Shown here piece after piece: positions 22,701-31,024 of a stretch of 60,000 nucleotides of DNA (position 1 is the stretch's first letter; every line of letters starts with the position of its first letter). Where the stretch lies: NCBI GenBank assembly GCA_903813345.2, contig CAIIXF020000001.1:44411885-44471884 (forward strand), in the 5' to 3' direction. The translations under genes were made by a program, and so were the position numbers. The stretch is from Owenia fusiformis (lineage: Eukaryota; Annelida; Polychaeta; Sabellida; Oweniidae). Below the pieces are notes generated by a model that saw nothing but the letters and a program-made list of their open reading frames with translations, made no database searches and was not told where the DNA came from.

Positions 22701-25700
22701 CTGTGACAGTGAGATTATCTATGATGTCACATAGTAGTTTGATTTCTAAGAAATGTGGCAGAGTTCTATCTATGACAGAGATGCTTTGTGATGTCATCAT
22801 GAATTATCTTGTTTCCATTGTGATGATTGTTGATGACATCACAGACTGTCTACAAATAGACAGAAATGAAGTTGAAACACAAGTTGGAAAATTGTTTGCC
22901 AGGGCAAAACAACTGTTTCAGCTAATAATTCTTAATTCTATTAGGAATTCTTAACTAACATTAGTTCAGCAATCTGTGCCAGAATGATGGTTCTTAAATC
23001 TTGAACTACCATTAAACATCACTTCCTAAATAATACCAGCAGAGAAATGGGGTATCTCTTTTATGCTCAGCATAAAATGGGACATCACTTTTTATGCAAG
23101 CATAAAATGGGATATCACTTTTTATGCCAGCATAAAATGGGACATCACTTTTTATGCTGGGCATAAAAAGTGATATCAAAAAATTATTTCTTTTAGAAAG
23201 CAATAAATCTGGGTATTTGTTACAGTTCATTTTTACAATTTTAAGATCATTTGGTGCTTTCTTTTTTTCCAAATTTTTTTTGGGGGGGTGTCAGAGGGGG
23301 TGCGGTCGCATCCGTCGCACCTCCCCCCCCCCCCCCCCCCCCATCTGACGGCCATGAAATAACATGACTACAGGGGGAAATTGACTTTCCTTGGAATATT
23401 TGACAAAACGGTTGTAGTGTCTAACATCACTTCTAATGAAGCATTACAATTATCCATTATGAGATCACACAATTCACATGACCATTATATTATAATTGTT
23501 CAAAACAGTCAAGAATAATTTCAGTATTAGAATAGTTTCATAGTTTATTTGATAACTTATGCTAGTTAGGGCATGGGCTTTCAACTAGAATTGAAAGCCC
23601 ATGGTTAGGGGCTATTCTTGCAGGATTTTTTATTTGCCCCAGGTGCCTAGATTTCTGGTTACTATGGCAACAATTTCTTAAATAATATACCAAATATTTT
23701 TTGATACATAAATACACCATTCTATACTACACATTCTGTGAAAAATTCATTAGAATAATTGAAAAATAAAAAATTAAGAGAGATATTATGAGAACTTTAT
23801 GATATACCCTCGTATAGACTATACTGAACCATTATTCATTATGAGATATTATATTGTACTTCTTATTTGTATTTAAACAATAAAAGTAATACTGTAGATT
23901 CAGTATAATTATCCCACTGAACGAAGTTCGAGGGGGATATAGAAAAGCCGTCCATTCGTCCGTCCGTATGTGTGTCCGGGCAATAACTCAAATACCGGTT
24001 CAATGGATTTCATTCAAATTTAATAGGCTGATGCCTTATGGGTGTAGGACCTTTGCTCGAGAATCAATATGGCAGCTTAATTCAAAATGGCAGCCATTTT
24101 TCGAAAAAAAAAAAATCTTTGATAATTCAAATACTAGTGGATGGATTTGGTTCAAATTTAATATGCTGTTGCCTCTATCATGTGTGCGAAATTGGAGAAA
24201 ATCCACTGAGTGGTTTTCCTGAAATGACGATGAAAAGATTTTCCGAAAAACCTTCAAAATGGCCACCAGAAAACAAGATGGCCGCCCAAACGTTATTCAG
24301 CTCTAGAACTTGATATCCTCTATCATGTGTGCGAATTTAGAGGAAATCTGATGAGCAATTTTCCGAGACTGAACATTCCCGGAAAATCCCTATGTCGTTG
24401 TAACATGGGATTTTATCGTTTTTCGCAATATGACAGATTCAAGTACCTATAAATTTGCAGGGCATTGTCAGATTAAAACAACCTTTTGATGTTACTACTG
24501 GTCCATACTTTTAGAAAATGCATTATTCTTGCAGTTTTATCAAAATGGGACCCCTGGAGAAAAACAATAAAGCAAAATTTCACAGGAGTGACGATTTTTT
24601 TATTAAGGGTCTCTAAGGGACCCCTGATAAAAATACATGATTTATCAATTTTCTATACTGTATTTCAGGAAATTTCAATTTAATCTCTCAATTACAATAT
24701 GTCAAAAATTGATGTCAAAGTTGAAGAATTTTTAAAAATGGAAGAACCCATGTTAACTATAGAGAAATGGTGGGTTAACTGCCCTGTCAACCTTCACGCA
24801 TTAGGCGTGATTGTCATGCATTTGCTGGGAAAATAGAAATCACGTTACCTTATCAATTTAGCGTGTGTGATCAAATATCACGCATATCAGTTATCACGCA
24901 TTTTGTTGATATTTTTAAAAATCGTTTTTTGTGAAATTCCGAAACGGTAAAATACCGAACGGCGAAAAAAAGCGAACGCATTCGGTTCGGTCTTTGCACG
25001 CGATTGCATGTTTATGTCACGCATTTTGTACAAAATATGTGTATATCACGCATTTGTTTGGAAAAAATTTACACCTACCCCATTGTTAGCGATTGTTAGC
25101 GATCGCTATAGTTTCGCTAAAAATTCAATTCGCTAAAATAAACCGGGATTAAAATAAACAGGGGTTAAAATAAACCGGGCGCTAAAATTTGCAAATTCCC
25201 AGAAAACTACATGAATACTAGTATTTAAGGAGCTTTTCGTTCAGTGCTCGACTTCCGGTTTGTAGTTTGAAAAAGGTAAATATTTTTAAATCGTATATTT
25301 CTTTCAATATCTGAAGGATAAATAGCCATCCAATCAACGATTTTAAATGCTATACCGTTATTTTGTGATTAGTCAGATGAGATTACAGTAGTTTGGACCA
25401 ATACCATGTGCGTTAGAAGTCTTACATTTTGATAATTCCTCTGTCATGTCCGTTATTCATTCTTCTGCAATAATAAAACTTAAATGCATTTCGCTAATTT
25501 GATTTTTTAAAGATTAATCTTCATTTCGCTAAAATTTCCCGCGCTTAAACCCCCTAAAATTGAAAAATCGCTAAAATTTCCCGGTGTCAAAATTACCCGT
25601 TTTACAGTATATATTCGGACGGTAAAACATTTATTAAGGCGGGCTGGAAAGTAACATTTTGGTAAAAAACTGCTATACCTGCACATGTTATTTTCTGGTA

Positions 25701-28700
25701 CAAAATTAAGTATGAAGGCATGTGTGTATTTCCTTGCTTTTTTCAGGAAAGTTTCATTACACTGTCTACTTTTAGTAAACCTGGAAACAGGTCAATGGTA
25801 GCTCCTGTGTTGTCAGAAAACTTTAAAAGAAAATTTGGAAAAATAGAAAGTGTGAAATATCAGAATTTCCTGGAGTTCCCATTGAACTCCTACCATGCAG
25901 ACATTTTAAAAGAAGACAATGTAATGATACTTTCCTGAAAAAAGCAAGGAAATTGGCACATGCCTTCATACTTTATTTTGTACCAGAAAATAATATGTGC
26001 AGGTATAGCAATTTTTTACCAAAATGTTTCTTTCCAGCTGTACCTTAAAGATAATTTCTGAGTAGACAATTGCAAATTGTTTTACTTTCTGCATGTTTGG
26101 TGTTAAGCTTACTTTGTGAGAATTACAGATATAGAGCATCAACATATTTTTGACAACTCATTTTTGACCCCTGTGTTATTTCAATGGGAGGTTTATATTG
26201 AGAAATGATTTTGACTTTTGAGATTCATAACTTTGTAAAACCTGGAGAAACAAATCAATTTTTTGTTGTGGACAAATTCAATTGTCTATTTAAATTTTAT
26301 TTTTGAGAGCAATTGTATGGATGGATATTTTCTCATACGACTTTTGGCTTGGCAACCCAACCCCTTCCAATTTGGTTTACATTGGTCCTGCCATTTTTAT
26401 TAAATTCCTCAAATTTGACATCAATTTTTGACTTATTGAAACGGAGATTGAATTGAAAATTTTCTGAAATATAGAGAATAGAGTCAAGGTACATTTCCAT
26501 TTACATTATCAGTTTTTCTTTCGTTTCAGGCTTTGAAAATAAGAGTTCAAACAGACATGGGGTTTAACATGTAAACCTATGAGGAAAAAGACCGGTCCTT
26601 AACTTTTTTTTGATTTGATCGCTAATTTGTCTATCAATTTAGTTGCGTTTACATTGTCTCCAAAGGTTACATGCAGATAGATACACATTGACGCAGGAAA
26701 ACTTTACAATGTGCGTCATGGCATTTGGTTATAACACCTTTAAATTGAATAAATCATGAAGATTGGGAATAATGGTGTTAGAACTGTTTTTCGTAACACT
26801 GGCTTAAAAGATGGTGGGTGCATATTTTAGCTATTTAGGACAATTGTGCGATAATTAGGACCATTTCCCCTACCCATGCGGTGATAGGACCATTTCTCTT
26901 AATGTAGACTCATTACATACACTTTCAAATTTAGAGGAAAAAGTATTATAAGAAAAAATTAAATATGACCAATTATTAACTCTTGCTTTACCACCTACTC
27001 CCCCCTAGAAATAAACCCACATTTGTATTGAACTCAATAAACTAGAATCTAATGAACATCATCTCTAATTTAGAAATAACTCAAATGACAAATCAAAGCC
27101 AAATCTGATATCATCAGTCAAGTCACCATTTGAGGAAAAATGGTGAAACATTCACATTTCATCTCTCTGTTTTCTATGAATTTCATTTAAAATTATTTGA
27201 GCATTTATAAAATATGAACATTATTTCAATAATATACATGTACTTACATATCAATCTGCCAAAGAAAGATCTACAAGTATTCAAATCAATTGCCTAGGAC
27301 ACTTTTCCAACAAAGATTTTCTGTCAAGGCTGTGTGTCAGTCAGTCAGTGTGTGAGCCTAGATGTCTTCTGATGAATTATGAATTATGACTCATCAAACA
27401 AACAGGGTCAAAGCCAGGTCAATGTAAACAAATCTTCTTGTGTCATGGCAACCAACCATATGACAAGCAGAGAAAGTTCAAGATAGAGAATTCTTAGAAT
27501 CTGATGTCATCAAACAAACATATAAACAAACATGTGTCATGGCAACCAAGGTCAAAATATTTAGCAGACAGCACAGAAAAATGGAAGAAGCAAAAGATCA
27601 ACTGGCTGATTTGGAACAAATTTGTTGCAGAATTCTGGGTATGTTTTCATGATTGTTTTTGATTTCAAACAAGTAATAAGCCTGTATAGAAGTAGAAAAT
27701 ATTTAAAATAATGTAATTTGTAAATCAATCCTCAATCATGCCAATTTATATCAAAGCTGAAAATAAATTCATGACTGTCTTTGGAGCACAAAATTACAAA
27801 ATTAAGTCTCCGTCTCTCAGTAATACAGTATGAAGATTAGGATAGCCTAACACAAATTTCATTTTGAATTCATATGACAAGGATAGGAACAGACATTTTG
27901 TGACTAGATCTAAGTTATAGGCCTACATTGTACATTGCTGAAAATTAGTTTGTCATTTTCAGAATGTTGGAAAAGCAGAAAGGTGCCAACACTACAGACA
28001 CAACAGATGAATTGCAATTTAGGCAGTTGCTGAAAATGTACTTACCCCTTGGCTCCCTACACCATATGACTCTGCAGATCTGGGCCTAAACTGTTCCGTT
28101 CCATCATCATGTTGTTCTTTGTGACTGTAGCGACTATAGGCAATAGGCTAGTACACCCTCTTCACATGGATGGACCGATATTGGTGTTTACATTCTGAGG
28201 ACCATGGTAAATGGTAATACCAACATAAACAAAGGAAACTTTTGCTGTGCTGCACACTGGCTACACAGTGCATGTATTATGTACAATGTGCATACCAATT
28301 ATTGTACTATGTACAGTCAATTACATTGATTACATCTACCATTTGATGTCCTGACTCCACAGCATCTAATTTGGAAATTAATCAATTTGGAAATCACTTG
28401 GAAAGGGACTTTATATGAATAAGCCTAAAATTCCTCCTGTGACTATGAGCTAAGGATGGCTACTACATGATATGGATGGTTACATCTGGATTACAACTTA
28501 CAACAAGTAAAATGTTGTCGTAAAAGCTCTGCAAATCTAGGCTACAGATCTATGGATCCTTCAAGTCAACAGAGAATTGAAATTACATTTGAAGCTCCAT
28601 AACACAGTGCTAGGCTACTGACAATACATTAAAGTCAAAACCAACTTAGCAAAATAAATTAATTGACGAAAAATTCAAACACCATTATAATTATCTATAC

Positions 28701-29958
28701 TAACTTCAAAAGAATACATATACAGTGATATATTGATTAAATCAAATGAATATAAAGTGAACTGTTATAAATAAATACAAAATTTCTTTGTTATTTACTG
28801 CTGTACTGGTATACAAAATCTATCAGAGCATTGAAATAATGACCAATACTGGTAAAAATATATAACAAATTTGTGAGCGTGTAAACTTGAAGTGAACAAA
28901 TTTACTCTCATTATCTTTTGCAAAGCATAAGGACAGATCTTCTATATATGCCGACTAAAGAACAGATCTACTCCTATGCCGGGCATAAGAACAAATCTAC
29001 TCTTATGCCGGGCATAAGAACAGATCTAATCTTATGCCGGGCATAAGAACAGATCTTCTCTTATGCAGGGCATAAGAACAGATCTTCTCTTATGCCGGGC
29101 ATAAGAACAGATCTACTCTTATGCCGGGCATAAGAACAGATCTTCTCTTATGCCGGGCATAAGAACAGATCTACTCTTATGCCCGGCATAAGAACAGATC
29201 TACTCTTATGCCCGGCATAAGAACAGATCTACTCTTATGCCCGGCATAAGAACAGATCTACTCTTATGCCCGGCATAAGAATTGAACCTAATTTGCCCAA
29301 ACCTCATGTTTGCTGAAGTCTGAGTATTTGTAGGATTCCGAGTTCAAATGTCGGGGTGTTATATATATTTTGTTTTATTTCAGGTGGATTTGGTACTTTC
29401 CATGCTACACTTAACTCATTTGTCCATGTGGTGATGTATACATATTATGGCTTAGCATCTCTTGGACCTGCAGTACAGAAATACCTCTGGTGGAAAAAAC
29501 ACTTGACTAAACTACAACTCGTGAGTATTCTAGAAACAGATGCCATAAAAATACTTATTAGCCATACAAATTCGAAAGTGGACAGAGCTTCAGCCATTCA
29601 CAAAACACTATTATATCCCAAAAGTCGGAGGAATGTTTATGTAGTTATATTGGCTAATGTACATGTGTATAGTTTATGTATGTTAATCAACTAAACTAAA
29701 ACCTTTCTGTATTTGCAGACACAGTTTACCGTGGTAACCATTCACAGTGCTCAGCTGCTCTTCATGGAAAACTGTTCTTACCCCAAACTCTTTGTATATT
29801 GGATAGGACTCTATGCGGTTATGTTCTTTGCACTTTTTGCCAAATTTTATATTGATGCCTATAGGAAAAAACCAGTTGGGAAGAAAGACCAGAATAGCAA
29901 TGCAGTATCAAATGGATTCTCTCATGGAGATGTGACGAATGCTTTAAAAAAAGATTAA
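7669..29958 (+). CDS. Very-long-chain fatty acid elongase, ELOVL7-like (complete, 7 coding exons)
   Basis: Exons 7669-7714, 16841-17028, 17694-17774, 18276-18332, 18782-18887, 29384-29520 and 29719-29958 join without frame breaks into 284 residues, the usual ELOVL length. The family performs the condensing step of ER fatty-acid elongation, joining malonyl-CoA to a long acyl-CoA. The histidine box HVFHH is at residues 140-144. [13 protein letters not shown] and the TKLQLTQF segment follow in the usual order, with several hydrophobic membrane spans. The wording of these blocks ([23 protein letters not shown]) is closest to vertebrate ELOVL7, then ELOVL1. The KxxExxD motif reads KFIDLFD, with Asp for the usual Glu. 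The C terminus is lysine-rich but not a standard KKXX signal. The gene is stretched to 22 kb by transposons in introns 1 and 5. Assignment to the family is firm; the exact paralogue is inferred. Confidence 0.93.
7715..9933 (+). other. ELOVL intron 1, 5' part
   Basis: Non-coding intron sequence before the LINE insertion. It contains one copy of a dispersed repeat (8236-8420) and no recognisable gene. Several short open frames are chance. Confidence 0.7.
8236..8420 (+). repeat. Dispersed repeat, 'tgacatattgt / catgttaatgcc' family
   Basis: It shares the order gtgacatattgt, tccaacttttttgtgg, tctgtaacaaatg and cattttgcatgttaatgcc with 18612-18745. A shorter version of the same end is at 36140-36262 and its copies near 44400 and 53580. 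It is an unclassified interspersed repeat. Confidence 0.6.
9931..10577 (+). CDS. LINE ORF2, endonuclease fragment (C-terminal half of APE domain)
   Basis: The ING-DFN motif ([10 protein letters not shown]), SCIDLIFSN and the terminal catalytic SDH (GGSDHSTVV) are the later conserved blocks of APE-like LINE endonucleases, which nick target DNA. The linker to RT follows, including [12 protein letters not shown]. The frame is cut at 10577 by the inserted DNA transposon. Removing that insertion and one AACAA copy continues it directly into the RT part. Earlier endonuclease motifs are absent, so the protein is not functional as it stands. The listed start is only the first in-frame Met or alternative codon of the remnant. 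Confidence 0.88.
10590..11075 (+). repeat. Left cluster of AAACTGCGYGC motifs
   Basis: Three copies occur in the terminal 60 bp, in both orientations. Three more (caaactgcgcgcc, caaactgcgtgca twice) occur at 11000-11070. Their clustering at the ends and just inside resembles subterminal transposase-binding sites. Confidence 0.8.
11399..12067 (-). CDS. Unrecognised 222-residue protein of the DNA transposon
   Basis: I do not recognise the family. The start is basic ([13 protein letters not shown]). A middle segment, [20 protein letters not shown], and [20 protein letters not shown] look like a folded enzymatic or nuclease-like domain with several conserved-looking Asp/Gly. IDLFGHEP follows, then a C terminus that seems to run out ([11 protein letters not shown]). 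It may be an exon of a larger transposase. The sequence just upstream on the minus strand, ccccttcag, resembles an acceptor, and an upstream basic open stretch (about 12070-12195, KRKRHSLNL) could be an earlier exon. Its central place between motif clusters makes it the prime transposase candidate, but this is inference. Confidence 0.5.
   Translation of the reverse strand: MKKRKPIKKPKRRLFKGTSDSFEKTLKDCENLLPYVLSNLIRNNTLCQPFLNFLILISTNSIPLDNIALLLFDVVEYYVAKMNTRQMIYSPETMKFGKVCCRQFNGKFLRFMTGDRESHHIHFADPTEKTIRNFNGLDLIIPRELKPGIIKEAFPMLENDKRYVISVDGKNTASGLTKEGGDIDLFGHEPNGDSCEKKDSIHIYTIQFVFMLHHASNSVSLK
12208..12740 (-). repeat. Right cluster of AAACTGCGYGC motifs
   Basis: About five copies lie at 12208-12322 (taggcgcgcagtttg and variants), mostly in the opposite orientation to the left cluster, with three more at 12683-12740. 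Together with the left cluster this makes a symmetrical arrangement around the ORF. Confidence 0.8.
12752..14968 (+). CDS. LINE ORF2, reverse transcriptase and C-terminal cysteine motif
   Basis: An intact frame from the target-duplication edge to the stop at 14968. It holds [18 protein letters not shown], the first catalytic Asp in [24 protein letters not shown] and the YADDTSIY active site near 13756. After the RT domain comes a thumb/connector and a C-terminal Cys-rich segment with SCPCGH, then HLLLYC, like the zinc-knuckle tails of Jockey/CR1-type elements. RT would prime cDNA synthesis at the nicked target. It is separated from its endonuclease part only by the 10578-12751 insertion. Family assignment is firm; the clade is uncertain. 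Confidence 0.92.
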   Translation, partial: NKAKLNHEQEICENLHTYSSGEHFYWSAIKKLLGNKFSSGIPTLRNSSLTNICSTDEEKRNEFLKLFVGKFHFDNTCDTNALPFFPNRTNNLLTCNFITPSEIRTLIADLDTSKSEGLDGITNKMLTMSILSIDKPLVLLFNRILTENIFPRSWKDGIIIPIYKNKGDKSEISNYRPVTLLSNISKLFEKVVHQQMMKFLLDNKLLYENQSGFLPGHSTDSQLLSITNFIMSAFEDKADVRGVFLDLESAFDKVRHNLLIHKLKSYGFNDNLLKLMKSYLDNRRVCTRLNGTLSEFSEENFINSGVPQGSILGPILFLLFINDLPEVIQSKCYIYADDTSIYVPVHKFENILTSNTLLQHDLDNVHDWSRVWGLNFKPTKTKEIIFPKSIQNVRNFPILTLSNRVIERVNYHKHLGVILDNHLDFKEHIAQLKVKIDKMLNPLTALKNKISSKHLERMYLSFILPKLEFGSIFYNCSPHYALTTLDRLHYRAALLVSGAIKGSSEIKVLNSLNWKTLRQRREEKMAILMYKVSKNKTPCYVQSIYNELKNPGTERVLRAQHEYNIPAKSSMKFTNSPAIAPIRIWKMISPEVKRSPSISAFKSRYTKTKYNPNPRSVLTTKLNINRPIEIKLNRLRADLALKSDFFRHNFNNYPDPSCPCGHAQQTKSHLLLYCLLSTGTRSIFTQKLQELQNFNFREFASLNNVDKVQTILFGNHKFSDKCNADIMNLTAHFVDSII
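15215..16840 (+). other. ELOVL intron 1, 3' part
   Basis: Non-coding sequence between the LINE tail and exon 2, with a C-run at 16712-16725 and no recognisable element. The acceptor gttcttgcag ends it. Confidence 0.7.
16841..17028 (+). CDS. ELOVL exon 2
   Basis: It begins in phase 1 after tgcag and ends at GAG|GTAAGA in phase 0. It encodes DPRTTNW and the first hydrophobic membrane spans ([19 protein letters not shown]), then [14 protein letters not shown], the typical ELOVL first loop and second span. Confidence 0.92.
17029..17693 (+). other. ELOVL intron 2
   Basis: 665-bp GT-AG intron, AT-rich, with no feature recognised. Confidence 0.8.
17694..17774 (+). CDS. ELOVL exon 3
   Basis: 27 codons, phase 0 at both ends (ttcag before, AGG|GTATGT after). 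It encodes [10 protein letters not shown] and CQPVDYS, the conserved luminal segment preceding the catalytic membrane core. Confidence 0.92.
17775..18275 (+). other. ELOVL intron 3
   Basis: 501-bp GT-AG intron ending tttgcag. No element recognised. Confidence 0.8.
18276..18332 (+). CDS. ELOVL exon 4
   Basis: 19 codons, phase 0, donor ACT|GTAAGT. It encodes [16 protein letters not shown], which carries the family KxxExxD motif in the form K-F-I-D-L-F-D. Confidence 0.92.
18333..18781 (+). other. ELOVL intron 4 with a dispersed repeat
   Basis: 449-bp intron. Positions 18612-18745 are a copy of the repeat family also seen at 8236-8420 (ggtgacatattgt, cttttttgtggca, gcatgttaatgcc). Confidence 0.75.
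18782..18887 (+). CDS. ELOVL exon 5 (histidine box)
   Basis: It encodes [20 protein letters not shown] and the following [15 protein letters not shown] is the HxxHH catalytic motif of elongases. It ends GCAG|GTACAT in phase 1, facing the 10.5-kb intron 5. Confidence 0.95.
19143..19490 (+). repeat. 29-bp double-palindrome array, left arm
   Basis: Eleven good units plus one degenerate unit. Each contains the 17-nt palindrome CTTATGCCSGGCATAAG and the 6-nt palindrome AGATCT, joined by short variable spacers (agta, agaa, agca). The central S is G in the outermost four units and C in the next four. There are no unique spacers. Confidence 0.92.
20011..21139. other. Foldback interior, unassigned
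   Basis: AT-rich sequence inside the 10.3-kb element with no ORF above chance and no clear repeat. Confidence 0.5.
21140..22380 (+). repeat. Degenerate ~300-bp satellite with G-runs
   Basis: Three to four imperfect units. Each contains aagatgctatttggtgcttt, cacttttaaagtgtatgag, a G-rich stretch, agaaacattgactatatca and attgttttgtgggggtgtga. A partial unit recurs at 23230-23300. Units differ mostly in the length of the G-runs. Confidence 0.8.
22156..22179 (+). repeat. 24-nt G homopolymer
   Basis: Uninterrupted G tract inside the satellite, with further G-runs at 21852-21885. It has strong G-quadruplex potential and is a probable sequencing or assembly trouble spot. Confidence 0.85.
22442..23042. 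mobile_element. 601-bp foldback MITE inside the large element
   Basis: The arms (22442-about 22660 and about 22840-23042) are inverted copies starting CTGCTGGTATTATTTAGGAA. The loop contains short dyads of gatgtcat / atgacatc. No clear target duplication was found. Confidence 0.8.
23054..23175 (+). repeat. Palindromic tandem array, ~35-bp period
   Basis: About four units of tttatgcNNagcataaaatgg followed by gacatcactt. The core palindrome TTTATGC...GCATAAA echoes the TATGCC.GGCATA core of the 29-bp arrays in the arms of the same large element. Confidence 0.8.
23908..24430 (+). repeat. Interspersed repeat 'cccactgaacgaagttcgaggggg' family, copy 1
   Basis: It opens with ttatcccactgaacgaag and a (gtcc)n stretch. 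Modules follow with aactcaaatac, a ggatttggttcaaattt segment, ctcgagaa and aaaatggcngcc. The same organisation occurs at 41118-43921. This is an unclassified dispersed family. Confidence 0.75.
24640..26484. repeat. Long inverted repeat (about 95-bp arms)
   Basis: The arms at 24640-24741 and 26391-26484 are inverted copies (gtcaaaaattgatgtcaaa and its complement; tatttcaggaaatttcaatt and a near match). The enclosed 1.65 kb holds a second foldback (25643-26038) and cacgcat / cgctaaaat-rich sequence. Confidence 0.7.
25643..26038. mobile_element. 396-bp foldback MITE
   Basis: The arms are inverted copies: gctggaaagtaacattttgg at the outer edge, then tgctatacctgcacatgtta, then cttgcttttttcaggaaagt. 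The loop is about 130 bp and keeps a short open frame by chance. It is nested within the 24640-26484 inverted repeat. Confidence 0.8.
26485..28399. other. Foldback interior, right part
   Basis: Non-coding. A short direct duplication (gtcatggcaaccaa at about 27443 and 27536, each near aaacaaacatataaac-like sequence) is the only structure noticed. Confidence 0.5.
28926..29281 (-). repeat. 29-bp double-palindrome array, right arm
   Basis: The mirror image of the left array: again eleven good units plus a degenerate inner end. The outermost four units match the left outermost four in central-base polarity. One unit carries GCAGGGC in place of GCCGGGC. Confidence 0.92.
29384..29520 (+). CDS. ELOVL exon 6
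   Basis: Phase 1 start after tatttcag, ending CTC|GTGAGT in phase 0. It encodes [23 protein letters not shown] and [12 protein letters not shown] in parts, the conserved NxxxHxxMYxYY region following the histidine box. Confidence 0.94.
29719..29958 (+). CDS. ELOVL exon 7 and stop
   Basis: Phase 0 start after atttgcag. It encodes [19 protein letters not shown], the last membrane spans ([19 protein letters not shown]) and a hydrophilic Lys-rich tail ending at TAA 29956-29958. Confidence 0.94.
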   Translation, partial: TQFTVVTIHSAQLLFMENCSYPKLFVYWIGLYAVMFFALFAKFYIDAYRKKPVGKKDQNSNAVSNGFSHGDVTNALKKD

Positions 29959-30329
29959 AGAAGTGAACATGAGTATTTCGAAATCTCATAGTTTTAAATC
30001 CATATTGAAACATGTTTTGTATATTGATGGTGACAGTTGACATCTGTGTTTTAGTGTATATCTTTTGTCACAATCATCAACACAATTATCCATGTTGTTG
30101 TCATCATTATTGTTCATGATGTTGCAGTCATTCCTGTTTTAGAGAAGATCAACTGTGACCAGTCTTCCAATCAATGATGCTACACATGGTTTTATATCTA
30201 AAATTTCACAGATTTTCCTTTTCCTTTAAAATTACGTCTAAACTCATCAGATTTTTTCATCGTCAGATTGAGTGATTTAGTTAATTAATTAGTATAAAAA
30301 GTATAACCTAATTTCATATTTCATTCATC

Positions 30330-30335
30330 AATAAA
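30330..30335 (+). terminator. Candidate polyadenylation signal of ELOVL
   Basis: AATAAA 372 nt after the stop codon, in AT-rich sequence. A further signal near 32650 is possible but would imply a much longer 3' UTR. Confidence 0.45.
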
Positions 30336-31024
30336 TTCAATTTCTGTCTATTCATATTCATATACATATGTTGGTCTAGCTTCAAGCCCCCGTGACCCCC
30401 TTCCCACCACTTTACTACTCACCTTCTCACTTAGGGGTGAGGTGTGTTGTAGTGGGGGGGGGGGGCTCACAAGGACTTGTAGCTAGACTATACACATGTC
30501 CCCCTTGTGTTATTATAACAGTTCTATGGTGATTATTATGTTCCCTTTGCATGTAGTATCTATTGACATTAAGACGTCTTACCCATTGATAGCAAATATA
30601 CTTATTGATGTGGTAATAATATTGAATGCATTTAGAGAATATGAACAATATACCCATCTGTGTATATATGGCTAAAAATGTTGTATGTGGACAATATTGT
30701 ATACATATTATTATTGTTATATACTAGTGTTTACATTATAAATTAAAACGCTTAAGTAGTCCTGCTTCAAGCCCCATGTCTTCTCTCCATACACACCTTT
30801 ACTTTACAATGTACCTGAAGTAGATGAGCTTTTGGGGAAAATTATTTCATAGTTTTGCCTCATATTTATTATTAACCATGGTGCAATATCAGACTCATAA
30901 GTTACAGTTCAACATCGAAAAAATGTTAAGTGTTTTGCAGAATCTAAAGGGATTCTTATATCACATAAATTGCATCTCAATAAAAAATAGCAACTGAATT
31001 GGTGGTCTATAAAAGAGTATGTAT
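30336..31024. other. Intergenic, no gene recognised
   Basis: It includes a G-run at 30455-30466 and AT-rich sequence. The minus-strand open frame at 30427-30657 is created by the G-run and is not a gene. Confidence 0.5.

Larger units (their letters stand above)
19058..29366. mobile_element. 10.3-kb giant foldback / long-TIR element filling ELOVL intron 5
   Basis: The ends are inverted copies beginning ATATATAACACCCCGACATT. About 85 bp at each end match with a single difference. After the palindromic arrays the arms continue as inverted copies to about 20010 and 28400, with increasing divergence, so each arm is roughly 950 bp. The interior has no intact transposase, polymerase or capsid-like frame. 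It holds satellites, G-runs and smaller foldbacks instead. The target duplication is obscured by ATATAT at both edges. The right end stops 15 nt before the AG of exon 6. It is most likely a composite foldback transposon; superfamily unknown. Confidence 0.75.

Noticed and set aside
19058-29366. Polinton/Maverick or other large virus-like transposon
   Set aside because: Size and long inverted ends fit, but there is no polymerase, integrase, protease or capsid-like frame and no clear 6-bp duplication.
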